Source: Cryptomeria japonica
Taxonomy: Eukaryota; Streptophyta; Pinopsida; Cupressales; Cupressaceae
Assembly: GCF_030272615.1 (NCBI RefSeq)
Contig: NC_081411.1
Coordinates: 833,578,136 to 833,642,135, forward strand
DNA: 64,000 bases
Direction of reading: 5' to 3'
How positions within the stretch are numbered: the stretch's first letter is position 1; each line of letters starts with the position of its first letter. The notes below the pieces were generated by a model. That model had not been told where the DNA came from and ran no database searches. It saw only the letters and a program-made list of their open reading frames with translations. This document shows positions 1-11,627 of the stretch, in pieces. The position numbers were made by a program, and so were the translations under genes.

Positions 1-830
1 AGGGGATTCAGTCCTCTCATTTGGATAACAAGGGATAAGTGAAAATTGGGTAAACAAGAGGAAGGTCTTCAAGCATTCATCAAATTCTCTTCATGTGTCC
101 TCTTCATTCATTCATTGGAGCAACATTACAACATTCATTTGCAAGCATGTGTGTGTTAGGGTTTTGTTATGTTACATGCCATTTCATACAATATCTATGG
201 TTGCATTCAAGAAGCAAAGCAACCATCATCATCAAATTGTAGATCTACAAGGTATACATTTCCATTGTCTATATTTAAGCATTTGCAATTACTTTCTTTC
301 AAGGTTGATTCCTCAATTGGGGTTTGACTGAGGCAAACCCCTATCCACAACCCTTCTTCCCTTCATTTTTGTGTGTAGGTTGCAGATGCATAGTTGTAAT
401 TGCAGGTTTGGGCTTCATTTGTAGAGATGAAAAAATCCTTTTTGGTGCGTGAATTTTTCAAAGGACCAAGTGCACTTTCAACCCGGTCTCGACGAATTTT
501 ATCCAAATTTGTAGCATAAATTCGTATCAGTCTAAATATCTCAGATCTGAAGTTACAACACAATCCTGAACCGATAGCTCCTTATTTTATCCATTTTGTC
601 TCCCTTTTCTACATAGTCAACAAGTCAACATATCTATTTACAAAAGAGGGCAAATTGCATTCTAACCCTTGCGATCTACTTGGTATTCACATCCTTATTC
701 CCCTTGGATTTGGATCTAGTGGATTCAACCCCTCTTTTGAATGTAAAGTTTATCCCAAGTGAAAATCATCCTAGTGGTTTCCTTTCTCTCTCCTAGGTGG
801 GGAACAACTAGGGTTCAATTTTCCACTTTA
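1..830 (+). repeat. Family A LTR-like repeat, diverged copy 1
   Basis: This stretch is a diverged copy, in opposite orientation, of the repeats at 2019-3077 and 8893-9913. Shared blocks include the text around 'gcaagcatgtgtgtgttagggt' and 'gtagatctacaaggtata'. The part near 700-770 matches the reverse complement of about 8825-8870, so this copy extends further than the pairwise match of the other two. It continues past the left window edge. No gene is visible in it; the short ORFs have no coding character. Both edges are approximate. Confidence 0.5.
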
Positions 831-1388
831 CAGCAACCTTGTTATGAGGCTCCTTTGCAACTTGCTACAATTTCACAGCAACCTTCAAAAGCTACCAAAT
901 ATGCCCTTGATGGGGTACTCATCCAACACTATGTGGATCCTCAGCAACCTATTTTGTTGTTTCTACTAGTTATATTCTCACGGACCCCCTTCCATGTGAT
1001 CTCCCTCTTGATGATCCTAATGATTGTATTTCCTAGATGGTGATTCACCATAGGTGGAAGGGGAAGTCCTCCCCCCTTTCCCAAACCTCTCCTAATCAAG
1101 GCTCGGGTGAATCTACTCCTCCTTGATTTGGATCTATTTTGTTTTTGGTCTCACAGGCTCCTCTGTTTGTTTGTCTAACCTTGTTGTTTGGGACTTGTTC
1201 CTTTGGTCTTTCTTACTTCCTGTGGGCTATTTAAAGGGTTAGCACCCTATTTTTGTATCTTTAATTATCAAAACAAGTTCGACAAATTCTTTAAGGAGAT
1301 AAACAATCTAATATTGAAATTTGACCATGATTTTTCCTATCCATTGGCACTATTTTACTTTTTACTTCTATAAAAACGAAGAGGCTCT
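831..1388. other. No gene recognised
   Basis: Diverged sequence with only short ORFs of low-complexity hydrophobic composition. I see no RNA gene, LTR border or tandem repeat. Confidence 0.5.
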
Positions 1389-1900
1389 ATGAAAGGTGAA
1401 CCAAAACGAGTCATAGAAGCCATCATAGATATGGAGGAGCACTTTGGTATTAAATTTAGATGTGCCAACTAGTCTTACCATGAACAGATTTCTACTCTAT
1501 TCTCATTGAGAGACGAAGAGGAAGCCCATGCAACCATCATCAAAATAGTTGGAGACGAAGCATGGTGTTCAAGACATATACATGATGGAGAAGTATATAA
1601 GTAGTTCCTTACTACTATAGTGTAGGTGCTTGGATACTTATTATGGGGTTTTCAAGTGGCTGAAAAAACATTCATATGTGAAAACTTGGAGGTAGTGCGA
1701 AATGATGTAGACTAAATTTTGGCCATAGTAAACTCTTAGTGTGGACCTTGGTTCGTGGGATCTACATGCGTAAAGAAAAAATGGAAGATCACAAAAGGCA
1801 TGGAAAATCTTCAGAAAAGGGGTGAAGGATAAAAATCTAGAAAATTTTATAGCTTTTGTCAGTGCAAACAACAATGTTCTTGCTCCATAATTAGTAGATA
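1389..1900 (+). pseudogene. Relic reading frame of unknown identity
   Basis: From the ATG at 1389 a single frame reads as ordinary soluble protein for about 170 codons. It starts MKGEPKRVIEAIIDMEEHFG and later contains DEEEAHATIIKIVGDEAWC. The frame is broken by in-frame stops (TAG or TAA) but by no obvious frameshift, and most of the stops could derive from CAG or CAA. The amino-acid mix and codon periodicity look coding, unlike the neighbouring frames. I do not recognise the family. A retrotransposon or transposase relic is the most likely source given the surroundings; a broken host gene is possible. Confidence 0.4.
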
Positions 1901-2018
1901 GGCTTTGCAGATATTGGTGATGGTATTTGTTTATTCCATCACACGCAATGATCCAATTGGGAATTATGTATTTTCTTTAATTAGTTAAGGGAGCTTCCCC
2001 ATAAGGCAATATATATAT

Positions 2019-3077
2019 AATGAATGGATTTAAGGGGTGTTTGAATTCATTGACCCTCTTTTGTGAGTTGAAATGTTGAATTAAGGTAAAGTGCTGAAAA
2101 ATGAAGGTAAAACTAAGAAAATAGTAAGCTACATATGTGGGATTTTTGCATGCACCTGGATCTAAGCAATGTATGCAAATTCGGACCTGATCCCCAAAAA
2201 ATCTCTAAAAATGTTGGGACCATGGTGGTGGGCGCCTTGGTCCTAATTTTTTCCATCCTGAAAATGATTGATTTGTCTTGCAAATAAAGCTTATTCTGAA
2301 GATCGTATTTATGTACCTATTTCCTGCACAAAGAAAGAAGGGAAAATAGGTTGGGAATAGGGGTTTTCCTAAGTCAAACCTTGGTTTAGGAATTAACCTT
2401 GAATTAAATAATACAAATACTGAAATAAATAATGGAAAGGTATACCTCAGATCTGCAATGACTAGTAATGATTCTTTGCTTCTTGAATTTAATCACATAT
2501 GTTGTGTGAAATGGCATGAACATGAAAAAACCCTAATCACACACACATGTTTGCAAATGAATAATGTAAAGTTGCTCCACAATGGGTAGATGAAAATATG
2601 GAGCCTTGAAGACCTCTAGAGATGCTTGATGATGAATACTACAATGCTTGGATGCTTGATTGCTTGAATGTCCACCTATATAAATGTCTTATATATCCTC
2701 CTATATGCAAAATGAGAGGGTAAGACCTCCTTATATACTTTCCCATCATCAAACATATTAATTTTTTGACATAAGCTGACATGAAGCAAGGTTTCTTGCT
2801 CAACATTGGGATAGGGTAAAGGGTTCAAATTTGGGCCCAATTAGGGAGGACCATGGTGTGCCACCATGGTCCTAGTGAGGACCAAGGAGCAACACTCTAG
2901 TCCTACCCCATATTTGGTTCAAGGTTAATGGTCTCAACAAGGTAAAATGTGAAAATATGACCATTATTGCATGATAAAAACATAAATGAGTCCTAATTAA
3001 GCATAGGGATGAGAACACTAAGGTGAGAGACCCCAATGTGGTCAAAATTGCAAAGGGTGCAATTTTAGGACACTACA
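2019..3077 (-). repeat. Family A LTR (3' LTR), copy 2
   Basis: Read on the minus strand this begins TGTAGTGTCC at 3077, directly after a purine-rich tract, which is the arrangement of a Gypsy 3' LTR. It aligns over about 1 kb with 8893-9913 in the same orientation, for example around the 'gtggtgggcgccttggtcct' block. The far end near 2019 is where the match with the other copy stops, so it is approximate. Divergence between the copies is considerable and points to an old element. Confidence 0.6.
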
Positions 3078-3092
3078 TTTAGCCCCCACTTT
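3078..3092 (-). promoter_or_regulatory. Polypurine tract of family A element
   Basis: The minus strand reads AAAGTGGGGGCTAAA immediately before the TGTAGTGTCC LTR start. This is the expected place and composition of the plus-strand primer of an LTR retrotransposon, and it fixes the orientation of the element as minus. Confidence 0.55.
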
Positions 3093-5401
3093 AGCAAGAG
3101 TATCATCTTACACAAATACTCACGGAAAAATAAAAGAAAGAGGAATGAAGAAGATGAATGCAAAGAAAGATCACATGGAGTGTAAGACATCACTAATTTC
3201 AAGGAACCAAGCCCCCAATATTAGGATCTTAACTCTCTCAAACATATGCAAGGGCACACAAAGAACAAGACAAAAACCAAAAAGACAAACAAAGGCAAAA
3301 AGGCAAACAAAGGCAAAGACACCAGACAAAAGCTAAAGACCAAAACAAGACCTCAAGTCAACTAGCCGAAGAGACCTTAACATCAAAATCTCTTAGCAAC
3401 TAAAATATCATTCCTGAAAAATGACATCTCATGAACACAAGTAACCACATAAAAGAGCAAAGCAAGCATCATCCATGAACTATTAAATATAAAAGTTATG
3501 AGTTCATGACAAGAAGAAGCAGACAAAGAACATGAATACACACTAGATGTGTTCTTCTAGGTGATCCATGACAAGAATGATGAGAGAGGAGAAAATAGAT
3601 GTCTCGCCCCTAGATGTTTTCATCTAGGTGATATATGTTGGGGAGGAGAGTAGGAATAGTCTATCCCTATTCTGCTAGTTTCACTCATCCTCGTGCATGT
3701 GTGCAAGTGATGTCTAGTTTCAAGTGTATAGAACCCCATATAAGAGTTTGTTTCCTTTGGTTTCAAGTGTTCTTCAACCTAGTTAAAACATGTAATGTAA
3801 ATGAAAATTCCAAGAGGTGACTCCATGTGAAAATTCCAAGGGGCGAATGTGCAACTTCGAGAACATCTCATTTAAGAGTTTTTCTCCGGTTTCAAGAATG
3901 TGTAACCCTGATTGAAACATGCCTGGCTTCGAGGACATCACATGTAAGAGTTTTTCTCTATTTTTGGTGATGTGTTACCTTGTCTAAGACATATATCAAA
4001 TGTTGTGTCTGGTTTCGGGCATGAAGCATATTTTTTAAGAGTTTTTCTCTAGTTTCGATAATGAATAGCTCGTTTAAGACATGCAAAAATATAGTACAAT
4101 ATGGTACAAAGGGAGAGATATGGGTGCTCCCCCTTAAGATGTCAACATAACGCTATGTTGATGTGTTAAGGAAGCAAGAAAAATTGATACCTAACCTTCA
4201 ACACCAAGGAGATATCCTTTAGGCAACAATGTCATAAATCCAAGCTAAAGAGGAAATACTCTTATAAGCAAGGATAAAATAGTTGAAAAAAAGATATATT
4301 GCAACCAGTGTAAAGGAGATCCTTGGAGAGGAAGATATCTTTTCTCAAAAGTCATCTACCTCCAAGAGGAGTTTCTTGAACAAATCTATCATCTTCTACC
4401 ACAAGAAGGGAAGGAGAAAAAGAATGCATAGCTTCCCCCTATTGCTAGGAGAAAGAGATTCTTGATGAAGGATGACACACTTTTGAACCAATGTGAGGTG
4501 GTAAGGTTATGATAGTTGTACATTTCCTAGTGAAGAAGAGTTTGTAGCCAAGGACTTACACCTCTTGTATGAGAGAGAATCCTTGAGAAAACAATAATTT
4601 CACACAAGCAAATGACACTGAATCATGAAACAAACATCACTCAACAAAGGAAAAGTTTATCCTTCGAGAGGGAGAGAGAAAAAAATTCTTTCCCCCGAAG
4701 TGTAAGGACAATGAGAAGAATTACAAGCGTCTAAAGAGAGATTGAACATAAGAAAATGCACTCACATGAATGAATATCCAATGCAAAAAAAAACATTAAT
4801 ATATGTAAATTGCAACACTAAAGAAGAGGTAATCTTCAAAGAGACTGAGAAAGAAAGAGAGATCATAGATTCCTCTAAGGAGGGATTAGTCATAAAAGAC
4901 ATGCCACTCCATATATAAAAAATGCAACCCCTAAAGGGAATAGTAATATTTTAGATAGATAGAGAGAAAGGGAAGAAGTTATCCTTGCCCCCCAAGAAAG
5001 AGGACAAAGATAAATTAGGGGGAAGAATCATGCATTCCCTTAGGAGAGATTATTCATAAGTGACATGTCATTTCAAAAAAAGAATAAGTCTTAACAAGGG
5101 ACACATATGCATTCACATGAAGGATAATTATATGCAAGAAAGGACATCAAGCTATGAAGAATGCAATCTTTAAAGAAAATGGTGAAACTTAAAGATAAAG
5201 GATAGGAGATAAGCATGTTGCTACCCCAAGATTTTTGAAATTGAAAAAGAAGCACCTCTAATGAAAAAGAGCCCCCAATTAAGTTAACTAATTGTGTCAT
5301 ATGGTGAGGAGAAACATGAGGTGAGAGGAGTGCTAGGGCACTACCTTTTCACCAAGAAAGATAGCAAGATCTATTGAATTACATATACGAGCATGATCGT
5401 A
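3093..5401. other. Non-coding interior of the family A element
   Basis: Purine-rich degenerate sequence with no long ORF. Between about 3740 and 4080 a motif close to TAAGAGTTTTTCTC returns four times (near 3744, 3876, 3948 and 4039), each next to a 'ggtttc' block, suggesting an old irregular repeat. Otherwise nothing is recognised. Confidence 0.45.
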
Positions 5402-5890
5402 CTATTCTTGAACAAGTTCCTTAAATGCTTTACACTTTATAAGAGAATGATAACCAAAATGATGAAAAAGATAATATCCCCTTCCTTCTTTATGTGTAGT
5501 GCTAAACTTCACAAAAGGAAAAACAACATTCTTGTCATACTTCAATTTCCAAAAGATTCTAGTAGCCAGTTTTTCTTGATCATCAATACTTGTAGGCTTA
5601 TTCTTTTGGGATTGAGAACAAGAGTTATTATTAGAAGATGGATTGTCATTAATGATTTTAACTTTTCCACTATCAATAATTTCTTTCATTGCATTTTGAA
5701 AATCGGGACAATCATCAGCACGATGGTCGTGAGTTTGATGAAATGAACAAAAAGGAATTTTTTGAAGAAGCACTTTTACAAGAATGAATGGCTTATTGTC
5801 TAGAAAGATGATCTTTAAAGTATTTAATCCTAAGGAGTTCATCCATAGGAGATTTATTATCATTGTGTGGTAGAAAAGTGGTGCGATCAA
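5402..5890 (-). pseudogene. Gypsy gag fragment with zinc-knuckle-like motif
   Basis: The 162-codon frame contains CSFHQTHDHRADDCPDFQNA followed by a lysine-rich helix. This resembles the variant Cys-x2-His...His...Cys motif in the gag of Tat/Ogre/Athila-type Gypsy elements. A second, degenerate copy (YLFHHFGYHSLIKC) lies about 80 residues later. The surrounding residues are lysine-, asparagine- and serine-rich, as in gag linkers. The piece lies between two family A LTRs in the same minus orientation and is probably part of that element. No protease or polymerase follows. The start Met is not meaningful, because the homologous part begins within the ORF. Confidence 0.5.
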
Positions 5891-7374
5891 ACGGAAAATA
5901 CGAATTCAGGACTAGTCCACACACCAATGGGACTCTTGGTGCAAGTTATGGAGCTATATGGAATAGCTCAACTTCCCAAGGGATGTTCCATTGTTCTCTA
6001 TCTCACAAGAACCCTCAAGACAATTCCTTTTCTCTCAGATCACTAAGCAAAGTGATTTAGGGATGACAATCATGAGAATGAGGGATGTTTGATCAATCTA
6101 CCATGAATACAATCCTAAATGTGCATGATATTAGCAAACATGAATTAAACTAGCATGTATATGATGATAAGATGAAAGGATTAGTAAAAGTACTATCCTA
6201 ACAAGATACACTAGCTTAATACGATTATTTGTGATAATAGAAATTCTTCTAAAATGTTTATTAGATTATTTCTATTCAAAGAGAGACTAAATGCTTTATA
6301 AAATGACTAGATATGGATTAGATGCAGGAAACTTGGATGATGAGTAAAATGTCTATAAGTTTGATACTAAAGACTTGGATATATAAATGGAGAAATGAGG
6401 GCTCTATTTATAGGGAAAATAGGGTAATGAAGGGTCAAGATTGGATGATCCTATCAAAGGTCACGATTGAAAGTTATCAATCCATGTTTACAATTCTCAC
6501 CAATAAAATAGTGACAATTATCAACATAAAACTGCTTGAGAGGAGATGTAAGAAGCATTAAATGCTTGAGAAGACCTCATGGTTACCTTAGCAAGTAAGG
6601 GTTAAGTTTTGGTTAGAGTTATCCAATGGATAAAGCTTTTACCCAAGAGGTAAACTCTTGTGCAAGGGTTAAAGAAATAACCAATGTTAAAGCCATCAAT
6701 ACTTGATGAGACCCTTGGGTTAGATGAGGGTTGAGTTAAAGAGAAAGTGTCTAATCATGCAAGAGGGTTGAGTTAACCATTAATGGTTTGGAAGACTTTC
6801 AAGGTTAACTTGTTGAAGACATAAAGACTTTGAGGGTTTGAGTAGTGACTTCCCTTTGTTTAGGGATGTGACAATATTTAGGAGATGGGTTAGGCTAATT
6901 TAGAAGTGATAGAAGAATCTAGAAGGGGCGTTAGAGAGACAAGTGGGATATGTAGGAGAATGCAAGTGGATGGAGGGTAATTTTAATTAAAATAAATTGC
7001 TTTATTTCAACAAAATAGATGCAAGTGGGGGATTTAAATAAATTAGATTTATTTATTTGAAGTGAACAATTTAATTAAGTGTAAATTTAATTAAAAAGAG
7101 TAGAAAGGGGATTTAATTAAATAAAGTGATTTTTTTCAATTAAATGATATGAAAGGCCTAGGTGAATTTAATTAAATAAATTGAATAACTTATTTAATCA
7201 AATAGATGAATGTGAATGATTTAATTAAACAAAATTTAATTAAATAGAGGAATGAGGTTAAAATGAATATTAAATATTCACTTAGGAAAGTGGTCATTTT
7301 TATATGTCTACAATCATTTTACAATCATTTTCTAGGTCTTATGTGGTGATTTGTGTAGGAGGGTTTACAGGGGC
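5891..7374. other. AT-rich spacer inside the family A element
   Basis: No gene is recognised. From about 6960 to 7290 the sequence repeats variants of 'aatttaattaaataaa', an irregular AT-rich run with many short inverted repeats. Confidence 0.45.
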
Positions 7375-8238
7375 TCAAATTCCTTGTTCAAATTTTCCAA
7401 GTCCTCGTCCTCTAAAACCTTGTTTTGATATTATATTAAAGTCACTCCTATAAGAATTTGTTAATTGAGAAGGCGAGGGAGCATTATAATAAATATCTTT
7501 GAAATTTGTAATGTAGGAATATTCGGAAGGAATGAAAGGATTAGTAGATGAAAGAATATCTTGTGGAAGAGGATTTTCCTTTCTTTCATCATGCATATCC
7601 TCTTTGGTAGATTGGGAAGGAAGATCCTTATTATCTAAGGCCTCATCTTTGCTTGATGTTATATGGGGAGAGAGATCATGAATTAAATGTATAACATTAT
7701 CTTCTCTACAAATGTTTTGATGTTTAAGATAGGCTCTAGGAGAATAAGGAGGATCTAGAGAGATGGAAACACCAATATTTTTATTTTGCCTCCCTTGCGC
7801 TAGGGTATGTGTATGAGAAGAAGATGGGGCCACTTTGCTCTTCAATGCTTGCCCTCCATTAGAGAGATCATTGGTAAAAGAATTAGCTCTCTGTTCATTC
7901 ACATTAGATACCCTAGGAGAGGTACGAGTATTAGATTTTCCATTAACATATCTAGGATTGGGATCAACAAAAACTTTGAGGTGATCTATATATGAAATGC
8001 ACTTTCCTAGAAACATCAACATAAAACATGTAAGATAAATGAATGCTTTGAGATCTAATTGATGAAAAGGAAGCAACTTGGAAACCCTAAAAATGCAATA
8101 TGTCCAAGTTCTATGAATGAAAAGAAGTAACATGAAGTGAAAGAAGCCATTATCCAACACATGATTATAGTAAATGTACGTAAAAAACAATGTAATAATA
8201 TGTAAAATAGCAAATAAAAAAATCCATTTAATTGTCAT
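7375..8238 (-). pseudogene. Gypsy polyprotein fragment with G-patch-like end
   Basis: A 287-codon open frame. The first 90 or so residues are hydrophobic, unlike gag, and are probably not original coding sequence. From about residue 95 on it is serine-, asparagine- and charge-rich, and it ends GFRGRGLGKFEQGI, a glycine-rich G-patch-like motif. Such motifs occur in polyproteins of non-chromoviral Gypsy elements (Tat/Athila/Ogre group) near the protease. It shares the minus orientation of the flanking family A LTRs. The TAG stop falls right after the motif, so the frame may once have continued. Assignment rests on this motif and context only. Confidence 0.4.
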
Positions 8239-8892
8239 GATGAATATTTAAATCAAGATAAATTACGATTTTATAAATAAAACCTCTTAATTTATGTAAA
8301 TTGATAAGATCCACAAATTTGATTTTTTTTTTTTTAAATAAGAATTTGAAATTTGGAACTTACAAAATAATTGAATAATACAAAATCTTAGAAAAATGAT
8401 TATTCAATTAAATTGAAATAATTAATGCAAAATTGGGAAATGCACAAGGTTAATAAATTAAAAAAATTAGGGTCTCTTTTAATTAGCCACTTAATTTTAA
8501 AATTTAAATTTGAAATTAAATATGCAAGTGAAAATTTGAATTTTGAAATTGAAAAGCACTCAGATCTAAAATAATTAATCCAAATTAAACAATTCACAAG
8601 CTTAATTTTGAAATTAAAAATCAAGGTTTTAGTAAAATTAACATCTAATTTTTTAAAATTTGTAAGGAAATCAAACTTGTAAATAAAAATTTGAATTTTA
8701 AATTGCTAAACACTCAAATCTGATAACATAAATCAGAATTAAGGGTGTAGGGAGTTAGGTTCAACAGAATGTAATGGTGAAAAAATAGGATTTTCACCAT
8801 TAGAGGGAGAAAACCACTAATTTACATTACATTCAAAAGACGGATGAATCCAATAGATCCAATCCCAAATCAAGGATTATGAGGATTGAATA
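8239..8892. other. AT-rich segment, no gene
   Basis: Very AT-rich sequence of alternating A and T runs to about 8740. The last 150 bases match part of the repeat at 700-830 in reverse orientation. A primer binding site for the family A element was sought here and not found. Confidence 0.4.
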
Positions 8893-9913
8893 GTGAATGG
8901 ATTTAAGGGGTGTGTGAATTGATTGACCCTCTTTTGTGAGTTGAAATGTTGAATCAAGGTAAAGTGCTAAAAAATGAAGGTAAAACTGAGAAAATGGTGA
9001 GTTGCACACACGAGATTTTTGCTCGCACCTGGATCTGAGCAATATATGCAAATTCAAACCTAATCCCTAAAAAAGCTCCAAAAAGGTCAGGAACGTGGTG
9101 GTGGGCGCCTTGGTCCTCCTACTTTTTCGCACGCCGAAAAGGTTTGATTCGTCTCTGCAAATAAAGCTTATTCTGAAGATCGTAGCTTTGTACATGTTTC
9201 TTGCACACAAAAAGAAGGGAAAATAGGTTGGGAATAGGGGTTTGCCTAAGTAAAACCCCAGTTTAGGAATTAACTTTGAAATATTGCAAATACTGAAATA
9301 AATAATGGAAAGGTATACCTTAGATCTACAATGACTGATAATGATGTTTTGTTTCTTGAATGTAATCACATATGCTGTATGAAATGGCATGAACATGACA
9401 AAACCCTAATCTCACACACATGCTTGCAAATGAATGATGTAAAGTTGCTCCACAATGGGTAGATGAAGAATATGCAGCCTTGAAGACCTCTAGAGATGCT
9501 TGATGATGAATGCTTGGATGCTTGGATGCTTGATCGCTTGAATGTCCACCTATATGAATGCCATATATATCCTCCTATATGCAAAATGAGAGGGAAGACC
9601 TCCTTATATACTCGCCCATCGTCAAACATATTCATTTGCCGACATAAGATGACATGAAGCAGGGTTTCTCGCTCAACATTTGGATAGGGTAAAGGGTTCA
9701 AATTGGGTCCCAATTAGGGAGGACCATGGTGTGGCACCTTGGTCCCAATGAGGACCAAGGTGCTAGGCCCTGGTCCTACCCCATATTTGGGCGAGGATTA
9801 AGGGTCCCAGCAAGGTGAAATGTGAAAATATGGTCATTATTGCATGGTACAAATATACATTAAAATCCAAATTAAGTATAGAGATGAGAACACTAAGGTG
9901 AGAGCCCCAAATG
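8893..9913 (-). repeat. Family A LTR (5' LTR), copy 3, truncated
   Basis: Same sequence and orientation as 2019-3077. The first 60 or so LTR bases (minus-strand sense), including the TGTAGTGTCC start, are missing. The match ends after 'gaacactaaggtgagagcccc' and AT-rich sequence follows. With the copy at 2019-3077 this probably forms the LTR pair of one old minus-strand Gypsy element of nearly 8 kb whose 5' tip was lost. Confidence 0.5.
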
Positions 9914-10393
9914 AATTTCAAGATGATATATATATATATATAATATTGATAAAATATTTATAGTATAAAAATAAAAAAATTAAATTTAAAATAAATAGAT
10001 CACTAAAATTATTTATATAAAATGTAGACAAACATCAATCTAAATCGCATGGATGTAATTAATGAAATTTGTATATCTGTTTTTTTAAAGTCTATCTAAA
10101 TTCACATTTATTAGATAAAGTTAAATCATGATTAAATAACTTTTAAGTAAACAAAAATAATTCTTCAAATAAAAAACCATCGTTTATTATTTTATAATTC
10201 TTTATGTTCACTTTGAAAAATGCGATAAATATTATATACTTCAAAATAAAACATGATTGATATTTACATATTAAATAAATAATAGCATTTATTTGATTAT
10301 AATTAATTAATAAAATGAAAAAAATTAATAATTTTATTTCTAAAAATTGTGTTTATATAAATTAACTATTTATTTTTTATATAATTAAGATAA
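9914..10393. other. AT-rich flank, no gene
   Basis: AT-rich sequence including a (TA)n run at about 9930. It ends with GATAA just before the compound element; a near copy (AATAA) follows that element at 20851. Confidence 0.5.
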
Positions 10394-11560
10394 TGTTGGC
10401 AAGAGACCCTATTCTCGTGAAGATTGATGCATGAGAGATGGTTAGGGGTTGTCATTGATGGCAACTCAGTTTGGAAATCACATTCGGTGTACATAGATTT
10501 GGTTTACCGGAAGTCATATTGTTCATGAGGCATAAGTCTGGAAGGTGGAACACAGTAATCAGTAGAATATGAGTACAGTGTGTATATCTTGATTTTGATT
10601 GGATAATTTTGGTTGTGGTGAAAAAAATAGATGATTCGAGGTTCAAGGTAGATTATTCCATATCCTGATATCAAGTGTTGATTCATGAGCAAGATTAATG
10701 GTCTGGTATCCGGTAATTCAGTTAGAACAAAGCTATTTTGGTGTAACCTGTGATGCAGAATTGTTGGGTTGATTTCGGTGATTGGTTTCCTGTTCAAGCT
10801 GATTGGGACGACTTATTGGAAGCTTTTTGTCATTTTGTTTTCATTTGTATATGGATTTGTGGATGGATTGAACCGACTTAAGGTTACACGTTTCATTATG
10901 TGTGTTATGCAATTTTTGGAAGTCGACAAGGTAAATGATTCATTTTGTTGGTGTAGATATATAAGATCGATTTGGTTGAACATTTTGATGTATATTATGA
11001 GCGAAAGAAGTCTATATGAGTGAATGTGATTGAAGGTTTTGGTGGTACGGTGTATGATAGAGCAAAGAAACAGAGCAGAAAGACAGATCAGTTGCAGAAG
11101 TTAATTTGAGTCTAACTGGAACTAGTATTTGGCATAAGTAGATGTTATTCTTTAGTTCATTCATTTTTGTAATCAATTGTAATAGCCTATAAAGTAGTGA
11201 GCCTTCCCCCATGTTGTAGCCCTTTTGTGTTTGAGCAATGAGCTCTAAGCAGTGTGCCTGGATGCAAGTGCATTCCCCTCTATGTAATATTACCATACTT
11301 CTGGTCATAGTATAATAATATTGTGGGTTCAAATCCCACCATCGTTTTTCCCTTTTCGGGTTTCCACGTAAAAATTTTGGTGTTATGCTTGTATGGTTGA
11401 TTGCTTTATGTTTCTGCATTTCACTTTCTTTCTTATGTATTTGGTGGTTTAAGAATCGGGATAATAACTTTGAAAATTGCAGAACACTGATTCAACCCCG
11501 CTCTCCCCCCCACGCCCCCCCCCCCCCCCCCCCCCCCCTCAATGTTCATTGATTCCAGCA
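10394..11560 (+). repeat. LTR 1 of tandem LARD
   Basis: 1167 bp, TGTTGG to CCAGCA. It aligns with 16771-17883 throughout, differing by scattered substitutions, small indels and a long C run near the 3' end. It contains a conserved T-arm-like palindrome at 11323-11339. That is followed by the 'ttttcccttttcgggtttccacg' hairpin region, which is typical of the R/U5 part of plant copia LTRs. The primer site after it (11563 on) is degraded to TGGATCAAAAC. Confidence 0.85.
11515..11538 (+). repeat. Poly-C run of 24 bases in LTR 1
   Basis: A pure run of 24 C, where the other two LTR copies have short broken C runs (ccccccctctcaatg type). This is a slippage expansion or an assembly artefact in a homopolymer. 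Confidence 0.8.
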
Positions 11561-11627
11561 ATTGGATCAAAACTTAGTTCCTCCGAAGAAGCCTAACAGC
11601 TTAAGGAAGATCCGGAAGATTGAATCA

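Noticed and set aside
3145-3336. 63-codon Lys/Gln-rich ORF with repeated KAKRQTK
   Set aside because: Produced by a short local repeat in purine-rich non-coding DNA.
11300-11345. A tRNA gene in the LARD LTR
   Set aside because: Only a T-arm-like hairpin is present; no acceptor, D or anticodon arms can be built.
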